Program-made: the position numbers and the translations under genes | Notes under the pieces: model-generated | What the model saw: only the letters and a program-made list of their open reading frames with translations | Told to the model about the DNA's origin: nothing | Database searches by the model: none | Origin: DMER64 sp041654355 | GTDB taxonomy: Bacteria > Bacteroidota > Bacteroidia > Bacteroidales > UBA932 | DNA: 16,887 nt | NCBI GenBank assembly: GCA_041654355.1 | Contig: JBAZDQ010000032.1 | Location: 1 to 16,887 of the forward strand | Direction: 5' to 3' | Shown here: positions 4,556-11,237 of the stretch, in pieces | Numbering within the stretch: position 1 is the stretch's first letter | Layout: each line of letters starts with the position of its first letter

Positions 4556-5857
4556 ATGCCTGACTCCTCAATTATAGAGGGCAACTCCTCTTTTGTAGGT
4601 CTGTCTGATTCAGGACGAGTCAAGGCACAGGCAGACAGTGATAAACCCCGCTGTAAAGGCCCGACCTGTTTCTTCGGTCACGCTGTTAAGGCTGCATCCC
4701 GGAGCAAGGCTCACGAAGTCGTTCTCCAGGTGCTTAACCGGTGGTTCGACCACGGAGACAAGGAGGTCTATTACGGCGTGGACAACTTCACCGGGACCGG
4801 TCCAGCCTGGGACGTCTCCCCGCTGATATACGCACAGGTTCATCCTGATCACAACCTCGTGAAATCAGACATCGATGCTGCATTGAAGAGCGTGAAAACC
4901 GCAGAAGGTGAGGAAGGCAGGCTTTGCGGTGCGCTCAAGAACATCGACGTGATGATCCCGGGGCAGCCGAGGCTTGCTGGTGGCGTGGTGTTTGACGATC
5001 CGGAGATCGAGGCCCGATATGAGAAAGGCGAGCTCTCGCTCTCGACGGCGTTTGAGTGTTCAACCGACCCCTCGAACCTTCTCGCCAACACCGATGTGAC
5101 GCAGGGGAAACTGAAGGGCAAGATCACGCCGAACCATGTGCTGGTATTCAAGCAGGATGACGACAACCAGCCCGGAGACCCCGGGGCGATGTTTCTCCAT
5201 CAAAAGGAGGATAGCAATGTGACAGAGTTTGATAACGCCGGTCGCGTTATTTCCCAAAAGAATGCGTCCCGGTTTGAAGAAGCGATCAAAATACTTCAGT
5301 CGTTGTGGCGGGAGATGACAACCAACGTGTCGCCTGCCGAATCGAAGAAAGCGAAACCTGAAGAGGAAGACGAGAAGGTGAAAGCCGAACATCGGGCAGG
5401 GACGAAAAACGAGCAGCCCGACGAGGAGGACGAAACAATGGAAGATGAGAAAGTGAGAACCGAGCTTGACCGGATGAGGACCGAGATCGACAACATGAAG
5501 AAACTGGTCGAGGACAAGCAGAAAGAGATCGATACCCTGGTCGCTGACAACAAGGCGATGAAGGAGAAGCTCGACACGGCCGACCAGGAGAAAGCCGAAA
5601 CCGAGTGGAAACATCTCAAAGAATCGCAGATTCCCCCGGCGTGGCTGAAAGGCGACGGTGCGGAAGAGAAACAGCGCACCGAATACGAGACTGACAAGGT
5701 CGCGTATATGCACAAGGTGCTTGAACACAGGAAGGCCGGAGCTACGCCTGAAGAGGGTGAAGGGTTCGACCATACCGCAGGAAAGAAGAAAGAAGAAGAC
5801 GAGAAATCCCCGGCAGCGGTCGCGATGGAACTCCGCAAGATTACCGGGAGGATGTGA
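4556..5857 (+). CDS. Head maturation protease fused to scaffolding domain
   Basis: The 433-residue protein sits directly before the decoration and capsid genes, the usual place for protease and scaffold. The N-terminal domain (about 45-215) looks like a prohead protease: GVVFDDPEIEARYEKGELSL, an S-x-S segment LSLSTAFE (Ser161/Ser163) and ITPNHVLVF (His194), comparable to the GxSxG and NHVAIV strands of DUF2213/S78-type proteases; His96/His99 are also candidates. From about 225 the protein becomes highly charged and predicted helical, with a coiled coil at about 295-355 (ELDRMRTEIDNMKKLVEDKQ), typical of scaffolds. The fusion implies self-cleavage and removal of scaffold before packaging. The start is leaderless, 25 nt from the TATA box. 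The assignment of the catalytic residues is tentative. Confidence 0.8.
   Translation: MPDSSIIEGNSSFVGLSDSGRVKAQADSDKPRCKGPTCFFGHAVKAASRSKAHEVVLQVLNRWFDHGDKEVYYGVDNFTGTGPAWDVSPLIYAQVHPDHNLVKSDIDAALKSVKTAEGEEGRLCGALKNIDVMIPGQPRLAGGVVFDDPEIEARYEKGELSLSTAFECSTDPSNLLANTDVTQGKLKGKITPNHVLVFKQDDDNQPGDPGAMFLHQKEDSNVTEFDNAGRVISQKNASRFEEAIKILQSLWREMTTNVSPAESKKAKPEEEDEKVKAEHRAGTKNEQPDEEDETMEDEKVRTELDRMRTEIDNMKKLVEDKQKEIDTLVADNKAMKEKLDTADQEKAETEWKHLKESQIPPAWLKGDGAEEKQRTEYETDKVAYMHKVLEHRKAGATPEEGEGFDHTAGKKKEEDEKSPAAVAMELRKITGRM
5219..5857 (+). CDS. Nested scaffold-only product from internal GTG start
   Basis: An internal start lies in the same frame as the protease gene: AAAAGGAGG (5202-5210) followed 8 nt later by GTG 5219-5221 (Val222). 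It would yield a 212-residue protein containing only the charged, coiled-coil scaffold part. The arrangement matches lambda C/Nu3, where the scaffold is translated from inside the protease gene. The position is apt, exactly at the junction between protease and scaffold regions. A second, weaker site (GAGGAGG, then ATG 5438-5440, Met295) may be only a by-product of Glu/Asp codons. The nested product is inferred from sequence signals alone. Confidence 0.55.
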   Translation: MTEFDNAGRVISQKNASRFEEAIKILQSLWREMTTNVSPAESKKAKPEEEDEKVKAEHRAGTKNEQPDEEDETMEDEKVRTELDRMRTEIDNMKKLVEDKQKEIDTLVADNKAMKEKLDTADQEKAETEWKHLKESQIPPAWLKGDGAEEKQRTEYETDKVAYMHKVLEHRKAGATPEEGEGFDHTAGKKKEEDEKSPAAVAMELRKITGRM

Positions 5858-5863
5858 TCTGAC

Positions 5864-6511
5864 ATGACTGACTATACAAGCGGATCAGCGTATCCGACAT
5901 CAAGAATCGCTGGCAACGTCAACCAGGGCGGTGTCGAACTTGCCTGTATCCTGTACGAGGGGACGATCACCGTCACCAACACAGGGTTCGGGCCTGACGG
6001 GTATAAGGACAAGGTAGCCACCGCGTCGGCATTCATCAAGAAAGACCAGTGGGTTACCCTCGACGTCGACAGCGGGAACACCTTCGTGGCGACATACGGG
6101 TTACCGGTTGTCAAAGCGATAACCAACGGCACACTGATTGTCGGCAAGGTAGTGAGCGAACCGCGCTGGCAGAAGGTCCCCGGGACTACCCAGGACACTT
6201 GGGCGACTATGCTTGCAGGGAAATACTTCCGTGTTGCGACCGTCTGGTTCCCGGGAATCACCGGTGTAGAAAAGGCTGTCGTGGTTGGCGCGAACACCGC
6301 GAACATCGTTCCGGGTGTCCCGGCGACCATGCAGGTTGACGCATCGGCAACGACTGCACTCTCAACCGCTGACGGTGTTGTCACCTTATCAGCAGCAGAC
6401 GCGTCAAGTGGTGGTCTGGGCGTAATATCGTTCCACTACATCGCAGCCGGATCGAACACCCAGTATGCCCTTCTTGGGTTCACTGGCGGCGCTGTGGTGA
6501 TCCAGGAATAA
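5864..6511 (+). CDS. Putative capsid decoration protein (DUF2190-like)
   Basis: The 215-residue product lies immediately before the major capsid gene. It is rich in Gly, Val, Thr and Ala with alternating beta strands (GTITVTNTGF, VTLDVDSGNTFVATYG, GTLIVGKVV). The pattern of a small all-beta protein whose middle segment says that a value is constant over strands resembles head decoration/stabilisation proteins such as the DUF2190 family. The C-terminal third (about 150-215) has another beta module ending GFTGGAVVIQE. GGGAGG lies upstream of the ATG, overlapping the end of the scaffold gene. The decoration role is inferred mainly from position and composition. Confidence 0.62.
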   Translation: MTDYTSGSAYPTSRIAGNVNQGGVELACILYEGTITVTNTGFGPDGYKDKVATASAFIKKDQWVTLDVDSGNTFVATYGLPVVKAITNGTLIVGKVVSEPRWQKVPGTTQDTWATMLAGKYFRVATVWFPGITGVEKAVVVGANTANIVPGVPATMQVDASATTALSTADGVVTLSAADASSGGLGVISFHYIAAGSNTQYALLGFTGGAVVIQE

Positions 6512-6530
6512 TAACGAGGTGAAAAAGAAA

Positions 6531-7502
6531 ATGACACAGATGTCAGGCGCAAACGAACGGTTCCTGAACACCGACGTGATCCTCTCGGAGGTCATGCGGA
6601 CAATGGAACCCGATATGGTGTTCATGCCACTGATTCCGAAAGTGGACTCCCAGGGACAGCCTATCAAATACGGGGTGAAAACCTCGAAGTCCGCAGACAC
6701 GAAAAAGCAGAGCCCGCGTATCCAGACAGCTAGCGCGAAGTTCCCTGAAGTCCATCTGTCGAGGATGACACAGGAGGCGGCACTGCTCAACAAAGAGGGG
6801 TTCTCTATCCGGCTTGACGAGGACTCGCTGAACCTCCCGGCCGGGGCGGACATGATCGTTGACGGGCTCCAGACGCTCGGGCAGTGGATCGCAGAGTCGG
6901 TCAACACGAACATGTATTCCACCCTCGACGATGGGAGCACAGATTCCGGAGCCACCCTTACTGATTGGGGGACCATTGCAGAAGCGACACCGCTTACCGA
7001 TCTTCGTGCGTTCAAGAACGCGATGAAACGTGAAGGCAAACCTTACCGGATGACCGACATCTTCGTCGAGATGACCAACTTCAACGAGCTTGAAGAGTAT
7101 CTCGCGAACAGCGAGTATCCTGCATACCGTGACGCTGCCATCAACGGGGTAGCCACCGGCGCGTCCAGCACGATGACCGTCCCGATGGAAGGTAAACCAC
7201 TGATCCACGGGCTCCATTCAGGGGTAACTCACGGCGACATCATGGGCCTTGACGGTATCCACAAGAACGCCTCAACGTTGTTCTTCTGGAACAACCCGAA
7301 GTATACCCGCCCGACGATCAGTTACCAGGTGGCCAACCCGTCTTCGCCCAACGGAGTCGAGACAAAGACGGTTGACAACTTCGGGCTCTCCGCTCACCAG
7401 TTCTTCGACGACGAGAAGCACGAACATGTGATCCAGGTCTGGGTCGACTATGTTGTGGTCGTGAAGGACGCTTACGGAATCATCACCGAGAACGGTATCT
7501 GA
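6531..7502 (+). CDS. Major capsid protein (HK97-like fold expected)
   Basis: This 323-residue protein would form the icosahedral shell. It sits after protease/scaffold and before head-tail genes, and has a typical size. Visible features are an N-terminal helix ERFLNTDVILSEVMRTMEPD, a region VDSQGQPIKYGVKTSK, the E-loop/P-domain-like strand SAKFPEVHLSRMTQEAALLN, a spine-like helix LQTLGQWIAESVNTNMY, then MTDIFVEMTNFNELEEYL and a C-terminal beta part HEHVIQVWVDYVVVVKDAYG. The latter resembles the late strand of archaeal and Mu-like capsid proteins. The ATG at 6531 was chosen because GAGGTG (6516-6521) is nine nt upstream; a GTG at 6519 would add four residues. Sequence similarity to a particular capsid family cannot be confirmed here. 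Confidence 0.85.
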   Translation: MTQMSGANERFLNTDVILSEVMRTMEPDMVFMPLIPKVDSQGQPIKYGVKTSKSADTKKQSPRIQTASAKFPEVHLSRMTQEAALLNKEGFSIRLDEDSLNLPAGADMIVDGLQTLGQWIAESVNTNMYSTLDDGSTDSGATLTDWGTIAEATPLTDLRAFKNAMKREGKPYRMTDIFVEMTNFNELEEYLANSEYPAYRDAAINGVATGASSTMTVPMEGKPLIHGLHSGVTHGDIMGLDGIHKNASTLFFWNNPKYTRPTISYQVANPSSPNGVETKTVDNFGLSAHQFFDDEKHEHVIQVWVDYVVVVKDAYGIITENGI

Positions 7503-7597
7503 TTCGCAAGGAGGAACCCGGAACAAACATCCAAACTTTTTCATGCCCGACTTCTCCAGTAGGGCTGGAAAAACAAAATATCAGGAGGTAAAAAATA
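7503..7597 (+). other. Short intergenic region after the capsid gene
   Basis: This 95-bp gap holds a 5-bp inverted repeat TCCAG/CTGGA (7555-7569) followed by AAAAACAAAATA, and a strong ribosome site AGGAGG (7583-7588) for the next gene. An earlier AAGGAGG (7508-7514) has no start at a normal distance. No TATA box is evident. Fibre and capsid genes are probably co-transcribed. Confidence 0.4.
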
Positions 7598-8935
7598 ATG
7601 GTATATTCAGCACCAACCGCAGAGTCGCTCCGGCGTCTTGGCGGATCTATTCTTCGGAAGATCGCGTATGAGCTGGGTCTGATCGCCACCGATATCGCGG
7701 CAGTAAGGGCAGAACTTCTTGCAGCCGAACTCGGCGACGTTTCACTCAATTCAGGCGAGATCCTGCTCGGCAGTTCCGAGAACGAAGCGGCAGCGGTAAC
7801 ACCGTCCGGAGACGTCACGATAACAAACGCCGGTGTCACAGCAATCGGCGCAAAGAAAGTCAAAGTCGCCCAGATGTATTCGGCATCGGCAGGCAAGATC
7901 CTTGTCACCCAGGCAAGCAACGCGGTTGCAGAGAAGACGATATCCGGTGCGATCAGCATGGACGCCGACGGTGTTGTCACGCTCGAAGAGTCAGCAATCA
8001 ACCCGAGCAAACTCGCACTGACTGATACTTACATCATAGTAGGTGACGGCAGCGACGAGGGGGCAGGAGTTGCAGTGTCAGGCGACGCAACACTCGCCCG
8101 GACCGGTGCGCTGACAATCGGCGCGAAGAAAGTCACCGCTGCGAAAATCGCACTTGCTGACGGGAAAATGTTTGTTGGCGGGGCTGACGGAGCAGCAGCA
8201 GAGCAGACGCTCACTGGTGACGTTACCGTCACGAACGCAGGCGTCACAGCAATCGGCGCGAAGAAGGTTGGGAAAGCGAACCTGATCTCCGAATCGGCGG
8301 ACGTTGCAGGGAACCTGTTCGTGTCCACCGGTTCTTCGTCTGGTATTGACGAGGTTGCAGTATCGGGTGACGCCACCCTTGCAGCAGACGGCACGCTCAC
8401 AATCGCGGCCGAGGCGGTAGACTACTCGAAGATCAGTCTCACCGATGGAAGTATCCTGGTCGGTGACGGTGACGATATCGGGTCCGAGGCCGCAATCTCC
8501 GGTGACGCTACGATGAGCAACCTGGGAGTACTCACGATTGCCGATTCGGTTCTTGAAGCCAGCAACGTGGCTGATGTGGATGAAGACAATGTTGTCGGTG
8601 GTATCCCAATCCTGTTTGTGGTTGACGTTGCGAACACGGCAGACGATTATGACGTCACCATGACGCACAAGGTCAGAGTGGTTGACGCCTGGATAGTCTG
8701 CACCGGTGTCGCGGCCCATGCAACCAACGATACCCTTCAACTGAAGAACGGGACGAACGCGATCACCGACGCGCTCGCGAAAGGGGACACACAGTATGCT
8801 ACCAAGCGGTTCACCACGATTGACGAGACATACACGGAGATCGCGGCATCGGGAACCCTCCGGGTAACCGCGGTCAAGGATACCAACTGTGCTGCGAAAG
8901 TGTTCGTGCTTGCCGTGAGACCGGCAGCAGCGTGA
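7598..8935 (+). CDS. Repeat-rich virion fibre protein (head fibre or tail-fibre-like)
   Basis: A 445-residue protein follows the capsid gene. After an N-terminal helical segment (1-50, with IAYELGLIATDIAAVRAELL), which may be the virion anchor, come six repeats of about 45 residues with starts near 54, 99, 144, 189, 238 and 284. Their consensus reads like G-K-I-L-V-G, then SGDATL..xG.LTIGAKKV. Such Gly/Ala/Thr-rich repeats form trimeric beta stalks in viral fibres. The C-terminal 110 residues (about 335-445: GIPILFVVDVANTADDYDV, then VRVVDAWIVCTGVAAHATND) look like a globular beta-sandwich head. The position next to capsid and decoration genes suggests a head fibre, as with phi29 gp8.5, rather than a tail fibre. 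The ribosome site is AGGAGG nine nt upstream. Confidence 0.75.
   Translation: MVYSAPTAESLRRLGGSILRKIAYELGLIATDIAAVRAELLAAELGDVSLNSGEILLGSSENEAAAVTPSGDVTITNAGVTAIGAKKVKVAQMYSASAGKILVTQASNAVAEKTISGAISMDADGVVTLEESAINPSKLALTDTYIIVGDGSDEGAGVAVSGDATLARTGALTIGAKKVTAAKIALADGKMFVGGADGAAAEQTLTGDVTVTNAGVTAIGAKKVGKANLISESADVAGNLFVSTGSSSGIDEVAVSGDATLAADGTLTIAAEAVDYSKISLTDGSILVGDGDDIGSEAAISGDATMSNLGVLTIADSVLEASNVADVDEDNVVGGIPILFVVDVANTADDYDVTMTHKVRVVDAWIVCTGVAAHATNDTLQLKNGTNAITDALAKGDTQYATKRFTTIDETYTEIAASGTLRVTAVKDTNCAAKVFVLAVRPAAA
7757..8551 (+). repeat. Six tandem coding repeats of about 135-147 bp
   Basis: This encodes six degenerate ~45-residue repeats in the fibre protein. Three copies keep near-identical DNA such as CAATCGGCGCAAAGAAAGTC, GACAATCGGCGCGAAGAAAG and GCAATCGGCGCGAAGAAGGT, so some duplication or recombination between copies is recent. 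The second copy is the most diverged in its end (VTLEESA instead of TIGAKKV). Copy number may vary between relatives. Confidence 0.7.
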
Positions 8936-8950
8936 GGATGGTGGTTCTGG

Positions 8951-9388
8951 ATGACTGACGCATTCGCAACTCTCATATTCACGTCCGCCAGTGATGCCGG
9001 TGACGCTGTTGAAGACTGCCCGGCGGGGGTGTTCCAGCACCTCGAATCGTATTACCAGGCGTGTAAACAGAAGTTCATGCTGGTCAATTACGGAGACGAC
9101 GCGGCAGAGATCGCCACGTTCTCGTTCACTGAACAGACGGGCGCGGCCACCATCGATTCCGAAGACGCCACCGTTGACATTGAGGTGGAGTTCGGCACGG
9201 ACGTTACCACGCTGGTCGCCACGTTTACAGTGAGCACAGACGCCCGTCACGCAAAAGTCGGCGGGGTAGCCCAGGTCAGCGAGACCACATCTAACGACTT
9301 CACCAGCGCGGTGACGTATCAGGTGACGGCAGAGAACGGAACTACAAAGGACTGGACGGTCACGGTGACCGTCGCAGCGGAGGCATAA
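8951..9388 (+). CDS. Small virion protein with Ig-like (DUF5018-like) domain
   Basis: This protein has 145 residues. The N-terminal half (1-65) is unrecognised and contains CPAGVFQHLESYYQACKQKF. From about residue 65 to the end the sequence follows the DUF5018/Ig-like pattern often found on bacterial surface proteins: DIEVEFGTDVTTLVATFTVS, then GVAQVSETTSNDFTSAVTYQ, then AENGTTKDWTVTVTV. In virions such Ig-like domains bind carbohydrates or cell surfaces weakly. It lies between the fibre gene and a 46-codon ORF that overlaps its ribosome-site region. Likely a capsid or tail surface accessory protein; the domain call is by pattern only. Confidence 0.6.
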   Translation: MTDAFATLIFTSASDAGDAVEDCPAGVFQHLESYYQACKQKFMLVNYGDDAAEIATFSFTEQTGAATIDSEDATVDIEVEFGTDVTTLVATFTVSTDARHAKVGGVAQVSETTSNDFTSAVTYQVTAENGTTKDWTVTVTVAAEA

Positions 9389-9389
9389 T

Positions 9390-9530
9390 ATGACATACAC
9401 AGTCGAGATATACGAATCGGCAAGTGACGCGGAGACAGCAATTGAGGCGGAGACTGACACGCTCGAACAGGTTGTCCCGTATCACGAAGGGACTGCGCTT
9501 CGGTTCATGGTCATAACATCGGCAACATAG
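9390..9530 (+). CDS. Small protein of 46 residues, unknown
   Basis: A short gene running from MTYTVEIYESASDAETAIEA to RFMVITSAT. A strong GGAGG (9379-9383) lies six nt before the ATG, it starts one base after the preceding stop, and codon use matches the neighbours. The next gene follows after 19 bp with its own GAGGAGGGG. The product is acidic and short, with a central helix and flanking strands. Its start resembles that of the preceding gene product (ATLIFTSASDAGDAVEDCPA), and its end, ALRFMVITSAT, resembles KFMLVNYGDDA there. It may therefore be a partial duplicate of that protein's N-terminal half. Confidence 0.65.
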   Translation: MTYTVEIYESASDAETAIEAETDTLEQVVPYHEGTALRFMVITSAT

Positions 9531-9549
9531 AGGAGGGGGATCCAAACCC

Positions 9550-10011
9550 ATGACCCTCTCCGCTAACGATATGGCGAACCTGTCGGAGTATACTGTCAGC
9601 GACACGCAATCCGGGCTGACGACATCGGTTTTCACCTACCTGTCAACCGTCGCCAAGAACCGGTTAGATTCGGACCTTGAAAGCATATCAACTACCGAGA
9701 CGATCGCGGACGATACCTATGATTACCTCCACGGGCTGATGGTTGCTCATCTGTATACTGTGAAGAAAGGCGCAACCGGGTTCCAGAGCATGAACGCTCA
9801 CGGGTTTTCGGTGACAATCAAACCCGGATCGTCATCTTACCTGCTCCAATACGACGACGAGATCGCGAAATGGGCTGCCGTTGTTGAACAGAGGACCGTC
9901 ACCTCGACCAGCACCGACACGCTGCTTGATGTGAAACGGTGCGATGCTGATATGCCCGGGCTCCGTCTTGACCATTCACAACCGAAATCATTTTTCCGGA
10001 GTTTGCCATGA
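9550..10011 (+). CDS. Head-tail connector/adaptor protein (DUF4054/gp6-like)
   Basis: The 153-residue protein sits at the first head-tail joining position, directly before the HK97 gp10-like gene. It has helical segments including TIADDTYDYLHGLMVAHLY, the pattern found in DUF4054 and related adaptor proteins, where a helix bears a conserved alanine-histidine-leucine stretch. It would extend the portal ring to form the neck. GAGGAGGGG upstream of the ATG is strong. Its stop overlaps the next start (ATGA). The call rests on order, length and this helix. Confidence 0.65.
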   Translation: MTLSANDMANLSEYTVSDTQSGLTTSVFTYLSTVAKNRLDSDLESISTTETIADDTYDYLHGLMVAHLYTVKKGATGFQSMNAHGFSVTIKPGSSSYLLQYDDEIAKWAAVVEQRTVTSTSTDTLLDVKRCDADMPGLRLDHSQPKSFFRSLP

Positions 10012-10454
10012 CTGACGGCGATGGTTACACTATCACAGTCGACTGGTCGAACCTTGAACGGATAGCGGGCGAAATGAAAGGCGTCCCTGACAGGGCGACG
10101 GAACTCCTGGCTTACATCCTCGAAGGGCAACTCAAAGAGAAGACGCCCGTTGGGATGACCGGTCAGGCGCAGGCCGGGTGGTCATCGGCACAGAAATCTC
10201 CCGGCGTCTGGGCGGTCACGAACCCCTACATGTGGGCTAAGTATGTTGACACCGGCACACGACCGCACGCACCACCGATGGACGCGATCCGGGAATGGGC
10301 AGAGTTCCGGGGGTTACCCTGGTTCCCCGTCTGGCTCGGTATCGTCCGGCGAGGGACACGGGCACAACCATACATCCAGGCATGCATTGACGCGACCAAC
10401 GCACAGGTCCCGGTAGCGTTCAACCAGGCGTTATCAGAGGCGAAGATATCATGA
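10008..10454 (+). CDS. Tail completion/neck protein, HK97 gp10-like
   Basis: A 148-residue protein of the HK97 gp10-like head-tail joining family, which fits between connector and tail terminator. The diagnostic region is KEKTPVGMTGQAQAGW (about 44-60) followed by NPYMWAKYVDTGTRPHAPP (about 73-92), where the tyrosine-x-x-x-G-TxPH pattern is characteristic. A C-terminal helix follows. It overlaps both neighbours by four bases, so translation is coupled. I am confident of the family and less sure of the exact step in neck assembly. Confidence 0.82.
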   Translation: MTDGDGYTITVDWSNLERIAGEMKGVPDRATELLAYILEGQLKEKTPVGMTGQAQAGWSSAQKSPGVWAVTNPYMWAKYVDTGTRPHAPPMDAIREWAEFRGLPWFPVWLGIVRRGTRAQPYIQACIDATNAQVPVAFNQALSEAKIS

Positions 10455-10765
10455 CCGGATACGAACTCACGCGGCAGGACGTTGAGAACATCGCGCTGAC
10501 GAAACACGGAGTTGAAGAGTTGAAGGCAGGGATCAACCGGCTTGAAAAACTGATTGAGAAACAGTGTGACCATTGCGACGGCCGGATGAAAGAGGTCGAC
10601 CAGCGGATGGACAAGATCGAACAGAAACAGATGTATCAGAACGGTTACACCACAGGTATGACGAAGAAGGAGGTTATCGGGTATAGCAGCATCCCGTCTG
10701 TTATAGTCGGCGGCGCGATTGCCGCCTGGGAGTTTTTGAAGTATCTATCCGGGGGAGGTGGATAA
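10451..10765 (+). CDS. Small coiled-coil protein with C-terminal membrane segment (XhlA-like?)
   Basis: The 104-residue protein has a helical coiled-coil N-terminal half (EELKAGINRLEKLIEKQC, RMKEVDQRMDKIEQKQ) interrupted by CDHC (residues about 39-42), then a hydrophobic segment IPSVIVGGAIAAWEFLKYL near residues 80-99 and a Gly tail. This layout resembles XhlA/haemolysin-type phage membrane proteins that assist lysis. It lies inside the head-tail module rather than a lysis cassette, and is coupled to both neighbours by an ATGA overlap and a 6-bp gap. It may be a holin-like or membrane-docking protein, or a virion component. The functional guess is weak. Confidence 0.55.
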   Translation: MTGYELTRQDVENIALTKHGVEELKAGINRLEKLIEKQCDHCDGRMKEVDQRMDKIEQKQMYQNGYTTGMTKKEVIGYSSIPSVIVGGAIAAWEFLKYLSGGGG

Positions 10766-10771
10766 CCCACC
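10757..10771 (+). promoter_or_regulatory. Hairpin over the ribosome site of the tail terminator gene
   Basis: GGTGG and CCACC (5 bp each, loop ATAAC) pair across the ribosome site GGGAGGTG and end immediately before the ATG at 10772. The upstream stop TAA lies in the loop, so a terminating ribosome would open the hairpin and couple translation of the two genes. Confidence 0.35.
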
Positions 10772-11236
10772 ATGCCACCTACTACCCTCGCCACCGCCGT
10801 GAACGCAATCCTTGACGGCCTGGTCACATACCTCAAAACCGAACAGCGGACGGGCGGAACATTATCAGATGTAATAGTCATCGCCCGGGGCGACCGGGCG
10901 TCACCGTCACCCGAGGTCCCGGCAGTCTACCTTGTCCCGCAGAAGATGATCGTTGTCGAACCAACCACATCACAGTCAGAATGGTGGGAGATGCCGGTGA
11001 ACATCGGGACGATGGTGAACAGCGACATACCGGAGATCGGGTATACTGCCGCGACTGACCTTGCCGCCCGTGCCCGTGCGTTACTTCTCACCCACAACTC
11101 CCGCAACATCGGGCTGGATTACATCAAGATCATTAAATCGTCCACGTTCGATCCCGCTGGGCCCTGGAGCAGGGCAGAAGGAAACTACCATACTGCATCC
11201 GCAGAGGTAAAAGTATTATTCAAAATAAGAGGTTAA
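10772..11236 (+). CDS. Putative tail terminator / tail completion protein
   Basis: The 154-residue product lies between the HK97 gp10-like gene and the tail tube gene, the standard place of the tail terminator (gpU/Gp11-like), which caps the tube and joins it to the head. The sequence begins with a helix (LATAVNAILDGLVTYLKTEQ) followed by a beta-rich middle (EVPAVYLVPQKMIVV, EMPVNIGTMVNS), then a helix TDLAARARALLLTHNS and closing strands EVKVLFKIRG. This alpha/beta order fits tail terminators. No catalytic motif is expected. The call is by position and secondary-structure pattern. Confidence 0.65.
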   Translation: MPPTTLATAVNAILDGLVTYLKTEQRTGGTLSDVIVIARGDRASPSPEVPAVYLVPQKMIVVEPTTSQSEWWEMPVNIGTMVNSDIPEIGYTAATDLAARARALLLTHNSRNIGLDYIKIIKSSTFDPAGPWSRAEGNYHTASAEVKVLFKIRG

Positions 11237-11237
11237 A

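Noticed and set aside
5060..5773. A 237-codon minus-strand ORF opposite the protease-scaffold gene
   Set aside because: It consists mainly of Leu, Phe and Val runs, as expected from the complement of Glu/Lys/Asp codons in the scaffold; no ribosome site.
7543..7665. A short ORF starting MPDFSSRAGKTKY in the gap before the fibre gene
   Set aside because: It runs into the fibre gene in another frame; AAGGAGG is too far upstream to be its ribosome site.
7757..8551. Regular repeats considered as a possible CRISPR array
   Set aside because: Repeat unit is ~135-147 bp, coding and degenerate, with no short identical repeats separated by unique spacers.
8078..9460. A 460-codon minus-strand ORF opposite the fibre and Ig-like genes
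   Set aside because: It spans two plus-strand genes and their gap, has no recognisable domain, is rich in Arg, Cys and Val as expected from the complement of biased codons, and lacks a ribosome site. The repeats it mirrors belong to the fibre frame.
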